Origin: Streptomyces sp. CB03234
GTDB lineage: Bacteria > Actinomycetota > Actinomycetes > Streptomycetales > Streptomycetaceae
Assembly (NCBI RefSeq): GCF_001905885.1
Contig: NZ_LIYH01000004.1
Coordinates: forward strand, 558,001 to 622,000
Length of the DNA stretch: 64,000 bases
Reading direction: 5' to 3'
Shown: positions 7,414 to 15,606 of the stretch, one piece after another
How the letters are laid out: each line of letters opens with the position of its first letter
Position numbering within the stretch: the first letter of the stretch is position 1
Notes under the pieces: generated by a model
The model's input: only the letters and a program-made list of their open reading frames with translations
What the model was told of the DNA's origin: nothing
The model's database searches: none
Position numbers and translations under genes: made by a program

Positions 7414-8690
7414 CTGCGACGGACGGGAGCCCGCTCATGACCGCTGCACGCCCGTACCGGATGAACCCCGCCGGGGGCTGCCCGCACGCGGACAACGCGC
7501 GGCTCCTCGCCCAGGGCGCCGTCGCGCCCGTCGTCCTCCCCGGCGACGTCCCCGGCATGGCCGTGCTCGGCCACGAGACGCTGAAGGAGTTCCTCACCCA
7601 CCCGGACGTGGCCAAGGGCGCCGAACACTTCGCCGCACTCCAGGACGGGCTGATACCCGGCGGCTGGCCCCTGCGGACCTTCGCCACCGTCCAGGGCATG
7701 ATCACCGCCGACGGCGACGACCACCGGCGGTTGCGCTCGCTCGCCGGCCAGGCGTTCACCGCACGGCGGGTGGAGGAACTGCGGCCCCGGGTCGAGACGC
7801 TGACCGCCCGGCTCCTCGACGGCCTGGAACAGGCCGCCAGGGCCGGTGACGGCGTCGCCGACCTGCGCCGCCACTTCGCCCTGCCCCTCCCCATGGGCGT
7901 GATCTGCGAGCTGCTCGGCGTGGACGCCGAACACCACGACCGGCTCCACCACCTCTCCAGCCGGGTCGTCGCCACCGACATCGGACCCGAGGAGGCGGTG
8001 GCCGCCAACCGGGAGATGGTGGCCGCCCTCCGCGCCGTCGTGGCGGCCCGGCGCGCCGACCCCGGCGACGACCTGACCAGCGCCCTGATCGCCGCCCGGG
8101 AGGGGAACGGCGACCGGCTCGGCGAGCCGGAACTGATCGGCACCCTGCTCCTCATGGTCGTCGCCGGACACGAGACCACGCTGAACCTCATCACCAACGC
8201 CGTCCGCGCCCTGTGCGCCCACCGCGACCAGCTCGACCTGGTCCTCGGCGGCCGGGCCGACTGGGCCGGCGTCGTCGAGGAGACCCTGCGCTGGGACAGC
8301 CCCGTCAGCCACTTCCCCTTCCGCTACCCCGTCCGCGACCTCGTCCTCGACGGCACACTCATCCCCAAAGGCACCCCCGTCCTGGCCGGTTACTCCGCCG
8401 CGGGCCGCGACCCGGCGGCCCATGGGCCCGACGCCGACCGGTTCGACATCACCCGCACCGCCCGCGGCTCCGGCCCCCGCCACCTCTCGCTCGGCCACGG
8501 CCCGCACTACTGCCTGGGCGCCCCGCTGGCCCGGCTGGAGGCCGGTATCGCGCTGGAACGGCTCTTCACCCGCTTCCCGGACCTGGACCTCGCCGTCCCC
8601 GAAGCCAGCCTGCCCCGTCTCCCGAGCTTCGTGGGCAACAGCGTACGAACCCTGCCCGTACGGCTACGCGGGGGCGGCGCCGCCCGGTGA
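7401..8690 (+). CDS. Cytochrome P450
   Basis: 429 residues, typical of soluble bacterial P450s. The I-helix oxygen-activation motif is AGHETT (residues 255-260), the K-helix ExxR is EETLRW, and the haem-binding loop is LSLGHGPHYCLGAPLARLEA with the cysteine ligand at 371. It needs a ferredoxin and reductase, and none is encoded beside it. Substrate unknown. ATG 7401 has GGAGG 8 nt upstream, but this region lies in a perfect palindrome; an internal ATG at 7437 with GGGAG upstream would still give a complete P450, so the palindrome may serve as an operator upstream of a second start. The 3' end overlaps the convergent small gene by 27 nt. Confidence 0.9.
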   Translation: MKDLPATDGSPLMTAARPYRMNPAGGCPHADNARLLAQGAVAPVVLPGDVPGMAVLGHETLKEFLTHPDVAKGAEHFAALQDGLIPGGWPLRTFATVQGMITADGDDHRRLRSLAGQAFTARRVEELRPRVETLTARLLDGLEQAARAGDGVADLRRHFALPLPMGVICELLGVDAEHHDRLHHLSSRVVATDIGPEEAVAANREMVAALRAVVAARRADPGDDLTSALIAAREGNGDRLGEPELIGTLLLMVVAGHETTLNLITNAVRALCAHRDQLDLVLGGRADWAGVVEETLRWDSPVSHFPFRYPVRDLVLDGTLIPKGTPVLAGYSAAGRDPAAHGPDADRFDITRTARGSGPRHLSLGHGPHYCLGAPLARLEAGIALERLFTRFPDLDLAVPEASLPRLPSFVGNSVRTLPVRLRGGGAAR

Positions 8691-8903
8691 GCGCAGGGCG
8701 GTCACCAGGCGCAGCAGCCGCGCCTCATTGCCCGTCAGACCGGCGCGGCCCAGCGCCTCGTCCGCCTCCGCCATCGGCGACGACAGATACACCCCGGCCA
8801 TCGGGGCCAGCTCCGGGTCGGAGAGCACCGCCTGGGCCGTCTCCATCAGCCGTATGTACGCCTGGGCAGCGGCGCGCTCCTGCGTGGTCAGCGTGGTGGT
8901 CAT
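8664..8903 (-). CDS. Small unknown protein, 79 residues
   Basis: Starts MTTTLTTQERAAAQAYIRLM at ATG 8903 behind AGGGAG. The sequence is predicted all-helical (AYIRLMETAQAVLSDPEL; MAEADEALGRAGLTGNEARL; RLLRLVTALR). No cysteines, membrane segments or recognised domain. It converges on the P450 gene and overlaps its last 27 nt; the NUDIX gene lies 65 nt behind it on the same strand. I do not recognise it. Confidence 0.65.
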   Translation of the reverse strand: MTTTLTTQERAAAQAYIRLMETAQAVLSDPELAPMAGVYLSSPMAEADEALGRAGLTGNEARLLRLVTALRSPGGAAPA

Positions 8904-8968
8904 CTCTCGCTCCCTGTCGACCGGTTGGTGCCGTCCATGCTGTCCACTGTCCCGCACGGCACTGACAA

Positions 8969-9448
8969 TCAGCCTTCGTCGCGCCCCCGCACGTACTCCG
9001 CCAACCGCTCCAGGAACACCTGCTGTCCCGATACGAGCCGGGGCGCCGCCTCCTCGGGCGTGAACCACGCCACCCGGTCGACCTCCGGGAACTCCCGCGA
9101 CCGCCCCGAGCCGCGCGGCCACTCCATCGTGAACGTCCCCGGCACCACCGCCGCCGGGTCCAGGTCGGCCTCCACCGCCCACACCGTGACGATCTTGCCG
9201 CTGGCCTGGCGGGTCTCGCCGAGCGGCACGGGTTCCCCGTCCGGGGCCGGCAGGCCCAGCTCCTCCACGAACTCGCGCCGCGCGGCGGCCTCGGGCGTCT
9301 CGTCGGCCTCGTACTCGCCCTTCGGGACCGACCAGGCCCCCGCGTCGCGCGACGCCCAGGCGGGGCCGCCCATATGGGCGATGAGCACCTCCAGGGTCCC
9401 GCCCGAGGTGCGGAACAGCAGCAGACCCGCGCTTCGCTTCACCGTCAT
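8969..9448 (-). CDS. NUDIX hydrolase
   Basis: 159 residues. The full Nudix box is present at residues 44-66: G44-x5-E50-x7-R58-E59-F-V-E62-E63-L-G65-L, which binds the metal and the pyrophosphate. The flanks (AGLLLFRTSGGTLEVLIAHM and WSVPKGEYEADE) resemble a Streptomyces group that may hydrolyse ADP-ribose or dinucleotides, but specificity cannot be read from sequence. ATG 9448 places the beta-strand start correctly; the upstream ATG 9466 adds six residues of no obvious role. The divergent uracil-DNA glycosylase starts 81 nt away, so both may share a regulatory region as nucleotide-pool and DNA repair functions. Confidence 0.9.
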   Translation of the reverse strand: MTVKRSAGLLLFRTSGGTLEVLIAHMGGPAWASRDAGAWSVPKGEYEADETPEAAARREFVEELGLPAPDGEPVPLGETRQASGKIVTVWAVEADLDPAAVVPGTFTMEWPRGSGRSREFPEVDRVAWFTPEEAAPRLVSGQQVFLERLAEYVRGRDEG

Positions 9449-9528
9449 GCCGGAAAGTGTGCCCACCCGCCCCCGGGTTAGCGTCGGCAGTCGGAACGAT
9501 CACCCCGAGCGAGGGAGCGAGAGGTCAC

Positions 9529-10323
9529 ATGTCCGTGTCCGAAGGGCCAGAGGGACCGGAGCCGGCCGAGCGGCGGCCCGACGCGCCCGACTACCCCGTA
9601 CGGGAGGCCGCCCGCGCCCCTTCCGTTCCCGCGCTCGACGAGCGTCTCACGCACTGCCGGGCCTGCCCGCGCCTGGTCGACTGGCGGGAGCAGGTGGCGC
9701 GCGAGGGGCGCCGCGCCTACGCCGGCTGGGACTACTGGGCCAGGCCCGTGCCCGGCTTCGGGCCCGACGACGCCCGGCTCCTCGTCGTCGGCCTGGCCCC
9801 GGCCGCCCACGGCGGCAACCGCACCGGCCGCATGTTCACCGGCGACCGCTCCGGCGACGTCCTCTACGCCGCCCTGCACCGGATCGGCCTCGCCAACCAG
9901 CCGGACGCCACCCACATCGACGACGGACTGCGCCTGTACGGGGTACGGGTCACCGCCCCCGTCCACTGCGCCCCGCCCGCCAACAAACCCACACCGGAGG
10001 AACGCGACACCTGCCGCGCCTGGCTGGCCGGCGAACTGCGCCTGATGCGCCCCACCGTGCGCGCCCTCGTCGTCCTCGGCGCCTTCGGCTGGCAGGCCGT
10101 CCTGCCCGCACTGGCCGCGGCCGGCTGGTCGGTGCCCAGGCCCCGGCCCGCGTTCGCGCACGGGGCGCACGTCACCCTGGTCGCTACCGACGGGGGCCCG
10201 GACCTGGAACTGTTCGGCTGCTACCACGTCAGCCAGCGCAACACCTTCACCGGCCGCCTCACCCCCACCATGCTGACGGACGTGCTGAGCCGTGCCGCCC
10301 TGGCGGCCGGCCTGCGACCGTGA
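9529..10323 (+). CDS. Uracil-DNA glycosylase, family 5 (UDGb type)
   Basis: 264 residues. The family 5 signature is clear: VVGLAPAAHGGNRTGRMFTG with the following DRSGDVLYAAL, where the Ala-rich motif 1 replaces the Asp used in family 1, and motif 2 near the C-terminus is HVSQRNTFTGRLT. Four cysteines (CRACPRL, APVHCAPPANKP, then GCYH) fit the [4Fe-4S] cluster of this family. It removes uracil and deaminated purines from DNA to start base-excision repair. Start ATG 9529 follows GAGCGAGAGG. Its 3' end overlaps the convergent flavoprotein gene by 65 nt. Confidence 0.9.
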   Translation: MSVSEGPEGPEPAERRPDAPDYPVREAARAPSVPALDERLTHCRACPRLVDWREQVAREGRRAYAGWDYWARPVPGFGPDDARLLVVGLAPAAHGGNRTGRMFTGDRSGDVLYAALHRIGLANQPDATHIDDGLRLYGVRVTAPVHCAPPANKPTPEERDTCRAWLAGELRLMRPTVRALVVLGAFGWQAVLPALAAAGWSVPRPRPAFAHGAHVTLVATDGGPDLELFGCYHVSQRNTFTGRLTPTMLTDVLSRAALAAGLRP

Positions 10324-11425
10324 TCCGGACGGGCCCGCCGTCCGGATCCACCCGGCCCGTCCAGCCGCCCGCCAGCACCACCGACCGCGACGGGGTGGCC
10401 GTGCGCCACACCCGCTGCCGGTGCAGCACCGCGCCCTCCTGACGTACCGTCACTACCGGCCGGACCAGCCGCTCAGCGGCACGCAGCAGGAAGCCGCCGC
10501 CGGCCGGCCCACCGATACGGCTGGGCGTCACCCACCGCAGCGGCGCGTCCACCACGACCTGAACCGAACGCTCCGGCCAGGACACCGCACCGGACAGGAA
10601 CGACAGCACCGGCCCCGTCACCGCCCGCCCCTCCGCGACCGCCGTACCGGCCGGCTCGCCCCCGTGCAGGACGTCACCCACCGCGAACACGCCCGCCACC
10701 GACGTACGGAACGCGCCGTCCACCGCCGGGCCGCGCGTCCCCGGGTCCAGCACCACCCCGCCGAGCCGCGCCGGCTCGTGCTCCGGGACCCAGTCGCCGG
10801 TGAAGACGACGGTGTCGCACGCCACGGTCGCCTCCCGCCCGTCGTGGTGGCGCAGCCGTACGCCCGACAGCCTCCCCCGGCCCAGCAGTTCGGTCACCGT
10901 CGTCCCGCTCAGCACGGGGGCGGGCCGCCACCCATGGGATGTCCGCCCCACCTCCTCCGTGACGATGGCGGCCACCTCCACACCCGCATGGCGCAGCGCC
11001 CGCATCGCGCCGAAGGCGGCCGCGTCCGCCCCGACGACCACCGCGCGCGTACCGACGGCCTGCCCGTACCCGTACACCGCGCGCCGCAGCTCCCCGCCGG
11101 TCAGCACACCGGCCGGCCGCGTCCCCGGCACCAGCCGTGCGGCGCGCGGACGCTCCCGGGCCCCGGTCGCCAGGATCACCGCCCGCGCGGTGACGCGTGC
11201 GAGGCCGGCCGGGCTCGTCGTGTCGAGCGTGAGCGGCCCCGCCCAGCCGGTGACGGTGACACCCGTCCGGATCACCGCACCTCCCGACGGCCGTGGCGCG
11301 CCGCCCGCCTCCCGCTCCAGCACCTCCACGGTGCCCGCGCCCAGGGCGGCCAGCCGCGCGGCCGCCGCGCGCCCGGCGTGTCCCGCCCCGACGACGAGCA
11401 CATCGACCGTACGGGTGGCGGTCAC
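10259..11425 (-). CDS. FAD/NAD(P)-dependent oxidoreductase of a glycerol-3-phosphate dehydrogenase system
   Basis: 388 residues starting at GTG 11425, which overlaps the TGA of the preceding dehydrogenase as GTGA. The N-terminal dinucleotide fold is VDVLVVGAGHAGRAAAARLA (GxGxxG), a second NAD-type fold is AVVVGADAAAFGAMRAL, and GVFAVGDVLHGG is the closing FAD motif. It lacks the CxxC redox pair of thioredoxin reductases and resembles the small flavoprotein partners found beside GlpA/GlpD-like enzymes that end in a BFD domain. The likely role is electron transfer from the dehydrogenase to NAD(P) or another acceptor. The C-terminus overlaps the convergent uracil-DNA glycosylase by 65 nt. Confidence 0.8.
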   Translation of the reverse strand: MTATRTVDVLVVGAGHAGRAAAARLAALGAGTVEVLEREAGGAPRPSGGAVIRTGVTVTGWAGPLTLDTTSPAGLARVTARAVILATGARERPRAARLVPGTRPAGVLTGGELRRAVYGYGQAVGTRAVVVGADAAAFGAMRALRHAGVEVAAIVTEEVGRTSHGWRPAPVLSGTTVTELLGRGRLSGVRLRHHDGREATVACDTVVFTGDWVPEHEPARLGGVVLDPGTRGPAVDGAFRTSVAGVFAVGDVLHGGEPAGTAVAEGRAVTGPVLSFLSGAVSWPERSVQVVVDAPLRWVTPSRIGGPAGGGFLLRAAERLVRPVVTVRQEGAVLHRQRVWRTATPSRSVVLAGGWTGRVDPDGGPVRITVAGRPPGRHGSARPSAWWG

Positions 11426-12795
11426 CGCGCCCCCTCGAACAGCGCCCGGACCGCCGCCCCGCAGTAGTAGCCCTGGCAGCGCCCGCCGCCCGCCCGGGTC
11501 CGGCGCCGCAGCCCGGCCGGCGAGGCGGGCGGGATGGTGGAGGCGAGCGCGTCGCGGATCTCGCCGCGCGTCACGCGCTCGCAGTGGCACACGATCTCCC
11601 CGTACGCGCGGTCCGCCGCGATCAGCTCCGCGTCCGTGTACGGACGGGAAAACGCCTCTCCCACGTTCGGCATCCGCACCGCCGGCAGCTCCCGCGCGGG
11701 CCCCCGCTCCAGGCCCGCGTCCGCCAGCAGCTCCACCACATGGGCGGCGATCGCCATCGACGCCGTCAGCCCCGTCGAGCGGATGCCGCCGACGGTGACG
11801 TACCGCCGCTCCGGGTGGCAGACGATCCGGTAGTCGTCCTCCGCGGTCGCCGCCCGCAGCCCCGCGTACACCGCAGTGACCTCCTCCTCCAGCAGCGCGG
11901 GCAGGATCCGCCGGCCCTTCTCCCGCAGGAACGCCAGCCCCTCGGCCGTCGATCCGGTCGCCGCCTTGTCCCCGAGGTCCTCGGCGGTGGGCCCGAGCAG
12001 CACCTTGCCGTGCACGGTGGGGGCGATCAGCACGCCCTTGCCGAGGGCCGTCGGCACCGGCAGCAGGATGTGCCGGACCAGCTCGCGCGCGAACGTGTCG
12101 AACACGATCAGCTGACCGCGCCGGGGCGTCACCGTGAAGTCGCGGTACCCGAGCCGCCGGTCGAGCTCGTCCGCGTACAGACCGGCGGCGTTGACCAGGT
12201 ACCGGGTGCGCAGCACGCCCCGGCTCGTGACCAGTTCGTGGCCCGGCCGGATGTCCTGAACCCGGCAGTTCAGGTGCAGGTCCACACCCGCGCGCACGGC
12301 CTGGGTCGCGTACGCGAGCGTCGTCGTCCACGGGCAGATGACGCTCTCGCCCGGTACGTCCAGCGCGCCGAGCGCGCCCGGCCCGAGACGCGGTTCGCGC
12401 GCGTACAGCTCGTCGGGGCCGATGATCCGGGCCTCCCGGTAGCCGTTCGCCTCCGCCTTGCGGGCCAGGCCCGGCAGCGCGGCGAGCTGCTCCTCGTCCC
12501 AGGCCACGAGCAGCGCGCCCACCGGCTCCACCGGGATGCCCGCCTCCGCGGCGTACGCGGCGAGCCGCCGCTGCCCCTCCCGTACGAGCCGGGCCTCCAG
12601 CGAACCGGGGACGGCGTCGAAACCGGTGTGCAGGATCGCGGTGTTGGCCTTCGACGTGCCCTCGCCGACATCGGCGGCGGCGTCCACGAGCGCGGTACGC
12701 AGGGGGAAGCGGGCCAGCTCGCGGGCGATGGCCGAGCCGACGACTCCGGCGCCCACGACCACCACGTCGTACGGTTTCCCGGGGAAGGGGGTCAC
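11422..12795 (-). CDS. FAD-dependent glycerol-3-phosphate dehydrogenase-like protein with C-terminal BFD-like [2Fe-2S] domain
   Basis: 457 residues. The FAD fold begins YDVVVVGAGVVGSAIARELA; the DAO-type core continues to GGIRSTGLTASMAIAAHVVE, matching GlpA/GlpD dehydrogenases that oxidise glycerol-3-phosphate to dihydroxyacetone phosphate. The last 75 residues hold IVCHCERVTRGEI and GGGRCQGYYC, the four cysteines of a BFD-like [2Fe-2S] domain. GTG 12795 overlaps the kinase stop (GTGA), so translation is coupled. Order kinase, dehydrogenase, flavoprotein suggests a soluble electron-transfer form rather than the membrane GlpD. Confidence 0.85.
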   Translation of the reverse strand: MTPFPGKPYDVVVVGAGVVGSAIARELARFPLRTALVDAAADVGEGTSKANTAILHTGFDAVPGSLEARLVREGQRRLAAYAAEAGIPVEPVGALLVAWDEEQLAALPGLARKAEANGYREARIIGPDELYAREPRLGPGALGALDVPGESVICPWTTTLAYATQAVRAGVDLHLNCRVQDIRPGHELVTSRGVLRTRYLVNAAGLYADELDRRLGYRDFTVTPRRGQLIVFDTFARELVRHILLPVPTALGKGVLIAPTVHGKVLLGPTAEDLGDKAATGSTAEGLAFLREKGRRILPALLEEEVTAVYAGLRAATAEDDYRIVCHPERRYVTVGGIRSTGLTASMAIAAHVVELLADAGLERGPARELPAVRMPNVGEAFSRPYTDAELIAADRAYGEIVCHCERVTRGEIRDALASTIPPASPAGLRRRTRAGGGRCQGYYCGAAVRALFEGAR

Positions 12796-14228
12796 GGCGT
12801 ACGGTCCAGCAGCGCGGCGACCTGCGCGCGGAACGCGCCCATCCGCTCGGCGGCCTCGGCGGCCGTGACGCGCGGCTCGTACACGGTGGACGGCCGCCAC
12901 GGCGGGACCGCGTCCTTGAGCGGCAGCAGCGGGTCGAGGCCCAGGCGGGCCAGGGCGCCGGCGCCCAGCGCGGTGACGTCCGGCAGCGCCGACACCTCGA
13001 CGGGCCGTTGGAGCAGGTCCGCCTGGGTCTGCATCAGCAGCGCCGACCGGGTCAGCCCGCCGTCGACGCGCAGCGAGGTGAGCGGCGCGCCCAGGTCGGC
13101 GCCGGCCGCCGACGCCAGCTCCACCACCTGGGCGGCGATGCCCTCGCACAGGGCCCGCACCAGGTGCCCGGCCGTCGTGTCCAGCCCGAGCCCGGTCACC
13201 GACCCGCGTACGTCCCCGCGCCACCACGGCGCCGCGAGCCCGGCCAGCGCCGGTACGAACGTGACGCCGCCCGCGTCCGGCACGGTGGACCCCACCCGGT
13301 CGAGGTCGGCGGCCCCGCCGATCACCCCGAGGCCGGTGAGCCAGCGCACGGCGGAGGCGGCCGTGTACACCTGCCCGTCCAGGCAGTAGCTGGTCCGCCC
13401 GCCGAGCCGCCACGCCACGCAGGCGACCAGCCCCGAGGCGCCGCGCCGGGGCCGGTCGCCGGTCTGCGCGAGGAGGAACGCCCCGGTGCCGTAGGTGCAC
13501 TTGGCGGCTCCCGGCTCGGTGGCGCCCTGGGCGAGCAGCGCCGCCTGCTGGTCGACCAGGAGCCCCGTCAGTGGTACGTCGGCGCCGAAGACGCCCGTAC
13601 TCCCCACGGGCCCGGCCGCGTCCACGATCCGCGGCAGCCGCTCGCCGGACAGCCCGAAGACCTCCAGCGCCTCCGGCGACCAGGCGACCGCGTCCAGATC
13701 CAGGAGCTGGGTGCGCCCGGCCGTCGCCGCGTCCGTGACGAACTCACCGGTCAACTGCCGCACCAGCCAGGCGTCGCTCGTGGTCACCACCCCGTCCCGG
13801 GTGAGATGGCGGCGTATCCAGGCCATCTTCGGCGCGGCGAAGTACGGGTCGAGCGGAAGCCCGGTCGTCTGCCGCAACCGGTCGGCGTGCGGGGCGAGTT
13901 CGGCGCAGATGTCCTCCGCCCGCTTGTCGTGCCAGACGATCGCGTCCGTCAGGGGCGCGCCGGTGGCCGGGTCCCAGGCGAGCACCGTCTCGCCCTGGTT
14001 GGCCAGGCCCACGGCGGCGACCGGCTCCCCGGCGGCGGCCAGCGCGCGGCGCCCGGCGCCGACGACCGAGTCGAGCAGCTCGCGCGGGTCGGCCTCCGCC
14101 CGGCCGTCCGGCAGGTGGCGGGGGCGCACCGGTGCCGTACCGGAACCGATCACACCGCGGTCCGGGCAGATCACCAGGGCCTTGGTGCCCGACGTGCCCT
14201 GATCGACGGCCAGTACGGGGCCCGTCAT
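12792..14228 (-). CDS. FGGY carbohydrate kinase, probable glycerol kinase
   Basis: 478 residues. The N-terminal phosphate loop is VLAVDQGTSGTKALV, and LANQGETVLAWD, TGLPLDPYFAAPKMAWI and DGGLTRSALLMQTQADLLQR match glycerol kinases better than pentulose kinases. ATP-dependent phosphorylation of glycerol would feed the dehydrogenase encoded next. Start ATG 14228 has GGGAG 7 nt upstream; ATG 14249 is possible but worse spaced. It heads the operon, with its promoter in the AT-richer 14229-14470 region. Specificity for glycerol is inferred from motifs and from the adjacent dehydrogenase. Confidence 0.8.
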   Translation of the reverse strand: MTGPVLAVDQGTSGTKALVICPDRGVIGSGTAPVRPRHLPDGRAEADPRELLDSVVGAGRRALAAAGEPVAAVGLANQGETVLAWDPATGAPLTDAIVWHDKRAEDICAELAPHADRLRQTTGLPLDPYFAAPKMAWIRRHLTRDGVVTTSDAWLVRQLTGEFVTDAATAGRTQLLDLDAVAWSPEALEVFGLSGERLPRIVDAAGPVGSTGVFGADVPLTGLLVDQQAALLAQGATEPGAAKCTYGTGAFLLAQTGDRPRRGASGLVACVAWRLGGRTSYCLDGQVYTAASAVRWLTGLGVIGGAADLDRVGSTVPDAGGVTFVPALAGLAAPWWRGDVRGSVTGLGLDTTAGHLVRALCEGIAAQVVELASAAGADLGAPLTSLRVDGGLTRSALLMQTQADLLQRPVEVSALPDVTALGAGALARLGLDPLLPLKDAVPPWRPSTVYEPRVTAAEAAERMGAFRAQVAALLDRTP

Positions 14229-14578
14229 CGCCCACTCCCGTCCGCTCATGTCGCTCAGAAAGGTGAAGATCGTCGAACGGAAGCCTGGTCCAGCCCGGGG
14301 GCCGGCGTCAAGATCCGTCCGTGATCGGACGGACACGCACCGGAGGCGCTGCCACCTGATGATCCGTCAACGTGCCTATTTTTTCGGATCGTTTCGCTTC
14401 CTGCGCAAAAGTGGACCGGGATCGTCCATGGAGCCCTATAGTGATCGCCGATCAACGGCCGGTAGTCATGGAGCAGTCCGACCACTCTCCGTGGCGTCCC
14501 GGACCCCCGCCGCACGCTCAGAGGACCCATGACCACCAGCACACCGATACCGGCCTGCCCACCGACGGGGACGGGGTG
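14229..14578. promoter_or_regulatory. Divergent promoter region between the glycerol operon and an unknown gene
   Basis: Contains two inverted repeats: TCCGTCC (14314-14320) with GGACGGA (14327-14333), and GATCCG (14361-14366) with CGGATC (14385-14390). The latter flank a run of six T (14379-14384), one of the few AT-rich spots in the window. A -10-like TATAGT lies at 14437-14442 on the plus strand. IclR-type GylR regulators control glycerol operons in Streptomyces, so one inverted repeat may be such an operator; that is inference. Confidence 0.4.
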
Positions 14579-15568
14579 ATGTCCGGCCAGGACTTCCGGC
14601 CGGTGTACCACCCGGCGGGCCACGACGCCGCCCTGCGCGGAGTGCTGCAGGACCTGCGTACCGGACGATGGCTCTCGATGGCCCAGCTCCTGGCGGACAC
14701 CGCCGGCGACCGGTCCCTGTGGACCCGGCGCACCCAGGTGCTGGCGGCCGTCGCCGCCGGCTCCGACGTCGTCCGCGCCTGGCGCGCCGAGCAGCCCCAC
14801 AGCGCCGCCGCGACCGTCATGCACGCCAGGGTCGCCGTGGAACGCGCCCTGCGCGCCCACCGCGAAGGGCACCCGCGCACCGGCGAACTGTGGCGGCTCG
14901 CCTGGGAGGCGTGCTCGGCCGCCGCCCAGGCGGCCCCCGCCGACCCGGTGCCCTGGGTGTGCCTGCTGGCCCTCGCCGTCCTGGACGAGGAACAGCGCAT
15001 GGAGCAGCACCGGGTGCGGCCGCCCGGGCCGATGCTGCCGCCCGGACCATGGGGCCTGCTCGCGGAGGCCGACAAGCGCGACCCGTACAACCGCGAGGCG
15101 TACCACCGGATGCTCCAGTTCCTGTACGCCCGCCACTCGGGCAGCGGCTCGCTGTCGGAGGCGGTCAACTTCGTCCAGTGGGCCGCCGCTTCGGCGCCTG
15201 CGGGCTCCGCGCTGCACGCCCTGCCGCTGTACGCCAGGGTCGAGCGGTACCGCCGCGAGCGCGGCCAGGAGAAGGCCCTGGACCTGCACTGGGTCACCGA
15301 GGACGCGGCCCGTGACGCCCAGCGGGCCCTGCACGCCTGGTTCGACCACACGGACCCCGCCGCCGAGTCTCTCCTCGACCTCAACCACCTGGCGCACGCC
15401 CTGTGGGGAGCCCTCCGGTTCGACGCCGCCGCCCGCGTCTTCACGGCGCTGGGCCCTTACTACACCCCGCAGCCCTGGGCGTACCGCACCCGCGACCCCG
15501 CCGACCAGGCCCTGGCCGAGGAGCTGTTCACCCGCGCCCGCGCCCGCTGCCTGTCCTCCCCCCGCTGA
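14579..15568 (+). CDS. Unknown helical protein, about 329 residues
   Basis: No domain recognised. From MSGQDFRPVYHPAGHDAALR onward the sequence is a chain of amphipathic helices rich in Ala, Arg and Trp, TPR-like in feel (LWRLAWEACSAAAQAAPADP; YHRMLQFLYARHSGSGSL). The start is uncertain: ATG 14579 follows GGGGACGGGG and begins the region with clean third-position GC, while ATG 14468 upstream adds 37 residues with poorer codon bias and no ribosome-binding site. It precedes an APC permease by 38 nt and may be co-transcribed with it. Confidence 0.7.
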   Translation: MSGQDFRPVYHPAGHDAALRGVLQDLRTGRWLSMAQLLADTAGDRSLWTRRTQVLAAVAAGSDVVRAWRAEQPHSAAATVMHARVAVERALRAHREGHPRTGELWRLAWEACSAAAQAAPADPVPWVCLLALAVLDEEQRMEQHRVRPPGPMLPPGPWGLLAEADKRDPYNREAYHRMLQFLYARHSGSGSLSEAVNFVQWAAASAPAGSALHALPLYARVERYRRERGQEKALDLHWVTEDAARDAQRALHAWFDHTDPAAESLLDLNHLAHALWGALRFDAAARVFTALGPYYTPQPWAYRTRDPADQALAEELFTRARARCLSSPR

Positions 15569-15606
15569 CCCGCACCCACCCCACCCACCACCTCGGAGGT
15601 AGCGCC

